Source: Bacteroidales bacterium UBA1173
GTDB lineage: Bacteria > Bacteroidota > Bacteroidia > Bacteroidales > F082
DNA length: 64,000 nucleotides
Assembly: GCA_002311655.1 (NCBI GenBank)
Contig: DBYZ01000016.1
Span: forward strand, 1 to 64,000
Reading direction: 5' to 3'
Below, piece after piece: positions 61,395 to 64,000 of this stretch. Each line of letters begins with the position of its first letter. The stretch's first letter is position 1. The translations under genes were made by a program, and so were the position numbers. The notes beneath the pieces are model-generated. The model saw nothing but the letters and a program-made list of their open reading frames with translations, was not told where the DNA came from and ran no database searches.

Positions 61395-62705
61395 TTACAT
61401 TCTTTCAATCTGTGCGCCTAACTCGATGAGACGGCCGTCAATGTTCTGATAACCACGGTCAATCTGGTCGATATTATCGATTATAGAGGTGCCGTCGGCT
61501 GACAGTGCTGCGATGAGTAGAGCTACGCCGGCGCGGATGTCAGGTGATGCCATTCTGACAGCTTTAAGCTGATGGCTGCGGTCAAGACCTATGATGTTGG
61601 CGCGGTGAGGGTCACATAAGATGATCTGCGCACCCATATCAATGAGCTTGTCGACGAAGAACAGACGGCTCTCGAACATCTTCTGATGAATGAGAACTGT
61701 GCCCTTAGCTTGTGTCGCCACAACCAACACGATACTGATAAGGTCCGGCGTGAATCCTGGCCATGGCGCGTCGGCGATGGTGAGGATACTGCCATCGAGG
61801 AATGTCTCCACTTCGTAGTGCTCCTGCGCCGGAATGTGTATGTCATCACCGATGAATTCCATCTTGATGCCGAGTTTCCTGAATGTGCTAGGGATGATGC
61901 CCAAGTCTTTGATTCCGGCGTCTTTGATGGTGATGTCAGATCCTGTCATGGCTGCGAGTCCGATGAATGAACCCACTTCAATCATGTCGGCGAGCAGACG
62001 GTGTGTTGTGCCGTGCAGTTTCTCAACTCCCGTGATTTTTAATAGATTGGAACCTATGCCTTCGATTTTTGCACCCATTGTGGTGAGCATGCGGCAAAGC
62101 TGAACAAGATAAGGTTCACAGGCTGCGTTGAAGATTGTGGTGGTGCCTTTTGCCATCACTGCTGCCATCACTATGTTGGCGGTACCTGTCACCGAAGCCT
62201 CGTCAAGAAGCATGTATGTTCCTTTGAGTCCGTCTTTTGGTGCTACGAGACGATAGACATGTTCCAACCCGACAGTCTCCATTGACGCGCCGAGGTTCTG
62301 CAAACCGATGAGGTGAGTGTCCAGACGGCGGCGTCCGATTTTATCGCCTCCCGGGCGTGGCATGTAACCTTGTCCGAAACGTGCCAAAAGCGGACCGAGA
62401 ATCATCACGGAGCCGCGGAGCTTTGTGGCGCGCTCATGGAAGTCTTTAGTGTCGAAATAGTCATGGTTGATGTCGGAGGCTTGAAGCACGACCTCGCTCT
62501 TGCTTTTACGGTCGACTTTCACGCCCATGCCTCGCATCAAATCGATGAGGTTGTTGATGTCAAGGATGTCGGGAAGATTTGTGATTGTCACCGGCTCGTC
62601 GGTAAGAAGAGCGGCGCAAAGCACCTGCATTGCCTCGTTTTTTGCACCCTGAGGGATGATGGTGCCGTGGAGTTTGTTGCCTCCGGTTACTCTAAATGAT
62701 GCCAT
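61395..62705 (-). CDS. murA: UDP-N-acetylglucosamine 1-carboxyvinyltransferase (MurA), Cys-to-Asp variant
   Basis: It transfers enolpyruvate from PEP to UDP-GlcNAc, the first committed step of peptidoglycan synthesis. The 436-aa protein has the two-domain EPSP-synthase-like fold: GAKNEAMQVLCAALL, LRGSVMILGPLLARFG, ASVTGTANIVMAAVMAKGTT, and a C-terminal RAGVALLIAALSADGTS. In the catalytic loop PGGDKIGRRRLD, Asp121 stands where E. coli MurA has Cys115. Asp at this position is known to give fosfomycin insensitivity in other bacteria and, as I recall, is usual in Bacteroidota. It lies 3 nt behind the DUF4290 gene. Confidence 0.95.
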   Translation of the reverse strand: MASFRVTGGNKLHGTIIPQGAKNEAMQVLCAALLTDEPVTITNLPDILDINNLIDLMRGMGVKVDRKSKSEVVLQASDINHDYFDTKDFHERATKLRGSVMILGPLLARFGQGYMPRPGGDKIGRRRLDTHLIGLQNLGASMETVGLEHVYRLVAPKDGLKGTYMLLDEASVTGTANIVMAAVMAKGTTTIFNAACEPYLVQLCRMLTTMGAKIEGIGSNLLKITGVEKLHGTTHRLLADMIEVGSFIGLAAMTGSDITIKDAGIKDLGIIPSTFRKLGIKMEFIGDDIHIPAQEHYEVETFLDGSILTIADAPWPGFTPDLISIVLVVATQAKGTVLIHQKMFESRLFFVDKLIDMGAQIILCDPHRANIIGLDRSHQLKAVRMASPDIRAGVALLIAALSADGTSIIDNIDQIDRGYQNIDGRLIELGAQIERM

Positions 62706-62708
62706 GAC

Positions 62709-63377
62709 TTAGTTTTTTCTGTTTGGACGATTAGGGTTATTCTGCTTAGCCTGTGGCTGATTGTTGTTCTTTTTCTTGGCGTTGTTTTTCTTCTTCTGAC
62801 TTTGCTGCTGCTGGTTTTGCGGCTTGTTCAGAATCTCATTGGTAGGGATGAGCTTCGTCTCCATCGGAAGAGTGATCTCTTCACCTGAGATCTTATACAG
62901 ATCGTCGAGAATGAGCAGGTCGTTGACGGTGTCACGATTCCAGTTGAGATAATCGCGTTTCATCTGATTAGCTATATTAATAAGGATAGCCTGCTTCTTC
63001 GGACCGTCTTCCATCTCCTTGACTTTCTTCACAACGTCGTAGATGTATTGTCCGTAATGTCCGTAACGGATGTTATTCTTCTGATAACCGACGTGTTCTG
63101 GTTTCTTTTTCTGCATCTCTGGCGTCGGCGCAGGATATGGACTGTCAACATCAAGTTTGTATTCCGATATGATGTAGAGGTGATCCCATAGCTTGTGCAT
63201 GTGGTCGTTCGACTCCTTGACTTGCGGGTTCATCTGCGCCATCACGTTGACGATGAAATATGCCGCTTCCGTGCGCTGCTTGCGGTCTTCGATATCCATA
63301 AGGTGACGAATCATCACCTGGATATTACGTCCGTATTCCGAAATCACTATCTTTTCGCGTTCTGTATTATATTCCAT
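62709..63377 (-). CDS. DUF4290 domain protein with Gln/Asn/Lys-rich tail
   Basis: A 222-aa cytoplasmic protein. Residues 1-180 match what I recall of the DUF4290 family of Bacteroidota (MEYNTEREKIVISEYGRNIQ start, helical body with LWDHLYIISEYKLDVDSPYP). Residues ~181-222 are a low-complexity Gln/Asn/Lys tail ending RPNRKN, probably disordered. Function unknown. It sits between the helicase and murA, 3 nt before murA, so the two are cotranscribed; a role near the cell wall or DNA repair cannot be inferred from this alone. Confidence 0.85.
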   Translation of the reverse strand: MEYNTEREKIVISEYGRNIQVMIRHLMDIEDRKQRTEAAYFIVNVMAQMNPQVKESNDHMHKLWDHLYIISEYKLDVDSPYPAPTPEMQKKKPEHVGYQKNNIRYGHYGQYIYDVVKKVKEMEDGPKKQAILINIANQMKRDYLNWNRDTVNDLLILDDLYKISGEEITLPMETKLIPTNEILNKPQNQQQQSQKKKNNAKKKNNNQPQAKQNNPNRPNRKN

Positions 63378-63389
63378 AACTCTTTTAAC

Positions 63390-63419
63390 TTTTAACTAAT
63401 AACTAAAGACTAACGACTA
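63390..63419 (-). repeat. Heptanucleotide array at the helicase gene stop codon
   Basis: On the minus strand, immediately after the TAA stop of the helicase gene, the sequence runs TAG TCGTTAG TCTTTAG TTATTAG TTAAAAG. It is the same heptad type as at 5225-5289 and gives a double stop TAATAG. Confidence 0.65.
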
Positions 63420-64000
63420 TTATTGTTTCAAGATGCTTAACTTAGCAAATTTCAGCATCAGCATTTTATTTCCGCTCTCGTCAAAGTCGACGGATGCTTT
63501 TTTGTTTGGACCTATGCCTTCAACCTTCACCACGGTTCCTTGCCCGAACTTCTGATGAAGGACGCGCATTCCGGCTTCGATTTCTTCGGCGTCGACAGGG
63601 ATGAAGTCAGAAGGTGATGCTTTGGGGTAATGCTTAGCAGATTCCTCGCTGCGCTCGGAATGACGGGGCTGTTCATAACGCTTATCACCGCTGAAGGTCC
63701 ATGCTCCTCTGCCGGAAAATGGATTGTAGCTTCTGTCTTCTTTTATGGTTGTTCCTCTAAACGAGGCTTTCTTTGTCCTTTCGATAAGCTCTGGATCTAT
63801 TTCTTCAATAAATCTTGACGGCTCGCTGAGCGTGATGTTACCCCAACGGTAACGGCTTTCGGCGTAACTTAAGATTAGTTTTGTTTCTGCTCTCGTCAAT
63901 GCGACGTAGAATAGACGGCGTTCCTCTTCCAAATCTTCGCGTGTGCTCAGCGATTGTATTCCAGGGAAAAGGTTTTCTTCCAATCCCACGATGTAAACGT
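63420..64000 (-). CDS. UvrD/PcrA-type DNA helicase, C-terminal part
   Basis: Only the last ~193 residues are visible; the frame continues past the right edge. The conserved motifs VYIVGLEENLFP and EEERRLFYVALTRAE (motif VI region) identify a superfamily 1A UvrD/PcrA/Rep helicase, which unwinds DNA in repair and replication restart. The C-terminus (GMRVLHQKFGQGTVVKVEG...ILKQ) is the Tudor-like domain that in PcrA binds RNA polymerase. In the linker before it, the peptide PRHSERSEESAK is encoded by a dispersed CGTCATTCCGAG repeat half-element (63637-63665) in frame. Confidence 0.9.
   Translation of the reverse strand, partial: VYIVGLEENLFPGIQSLSTREDLEEERRLFYVALTRAETKLILSYAESRYRWGNITLSEPSRFIEEIDPELIERTKKASFRGTTIKEDRSYNPFSGRGAWTFSGDKRYEQPRHSERSEESAKHYPKASPSDFIPVDAEEIEAGMRVLHQKFGQGTVVKVEGIGPNKKASVDFDESGNKMLMLKFAKLSILKQ
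63637..63665 (-). repeat. CGTCATTCCGAG half-element inside the helicase gene
   Basis: On the minus strand it runs CGTCATTCCGAGCGCAGCGA followed by GGAATCTGC. It is related to the arms of the element at 44642-44742 (CGTCATTTCGAG...GAGAAATC). It is translated as RHSERSEESA within the linker of the helicase. Confidence 0.75.

Overview
The window looks like chromosomal DNA of a member of the Bacteroidota, probably the Bacteroidales. Promoters follow the phylum's TTTG...TAnnTTTG pattern and Shine-Dalgarno sites are essentially absent. SecD and SecF are fused, RF1, MurA and the AIR-synthase-like protein have sequence features typical of the phylum, and DUF4290 and DUF5606 genes are present. At least seven secreted proteins end in a type IX secretion (T9SS, Por secretion) C-terminal sorting domain. 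I cannot name a genus. No tRNA, rRNA, CRISPR array, phage or transposase gene was seen.

Layout. 1-5115: the 3' end of a T9SS cargo gene, a tiny secreted protein with a PLGSGL / hydrophobic / basic tail, and a convergent tandem pair of paralogous T9SS cargo genes. 5287-16898: housekeeping block (MFS carrier, M16 peptidase, rsmG, a LysM glucosaminidase, uvrA, lytic transglycosylase, lpdA). 17076-23113: Blc-like lipocalin, purB, MsbA-type ABC exporter, DUF5606 gene, pyrK and pyrD. 23114-23761: a 648-nt gene-free stretch carrying two structured RNAs transcribed outwards from back-to-back promoters. 23762-31819: an operon-like run of secreted proteins (beta-helix protein, 1622-aa modular T9SS protein, 614-aa T9SS protein, second PLGSGL-tail protein). 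31830-35821: murB, two glycosyltransferases, ftsE. 35833-39173: TPM-domain protein, lemA, htpG. 39282-43809: methyltransferase, ilvE, Omp28-like T9SS protein, thioesterase. 43806-49426: pyrF, prfA, AIR-synthase-like gene, and an OmpA/PD40/TPR envelope protein resembling PorE. 49481-54103: a 1540-aa BspA-like LRR protein. 54259-64000: secDF, a NatAB-type ABC pair behind grpE-dnaJ, murA, a DUF4290 gene, and the 3' part of a UvrD/PcrA helicase.

How it fits together. Two themes dominate: ordinary core metabolism (pyrimidine and purine synthesis, peptidoglycan, proteostasis, protein export), and a large investment in T9SS-exported modular surface proteins that share building blocks. The PorE-like protein and SecDF would serve that export route.

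The most unusual material is non-coding or repeat-derived. (1) A leader RNA upstream of the 23762 operon can form mutually exclusive antiterminator and terminator stems plus a 9-nt loop contact. (2) An opposed small RNA has a terminator loop that can form a pseudoknot. (3) Heptanucleotide arrays sit exactly on stop codons. One copy of the same array type lies in frame inside murB with the stop triplet reading CAG. (4) Another repeat family contributes the peptide PRHSERSEESAK to the helicase. (5) Two small proteins with a PLGSGL sorting-like tail each lie directly downstream of homologous T9SS genes.
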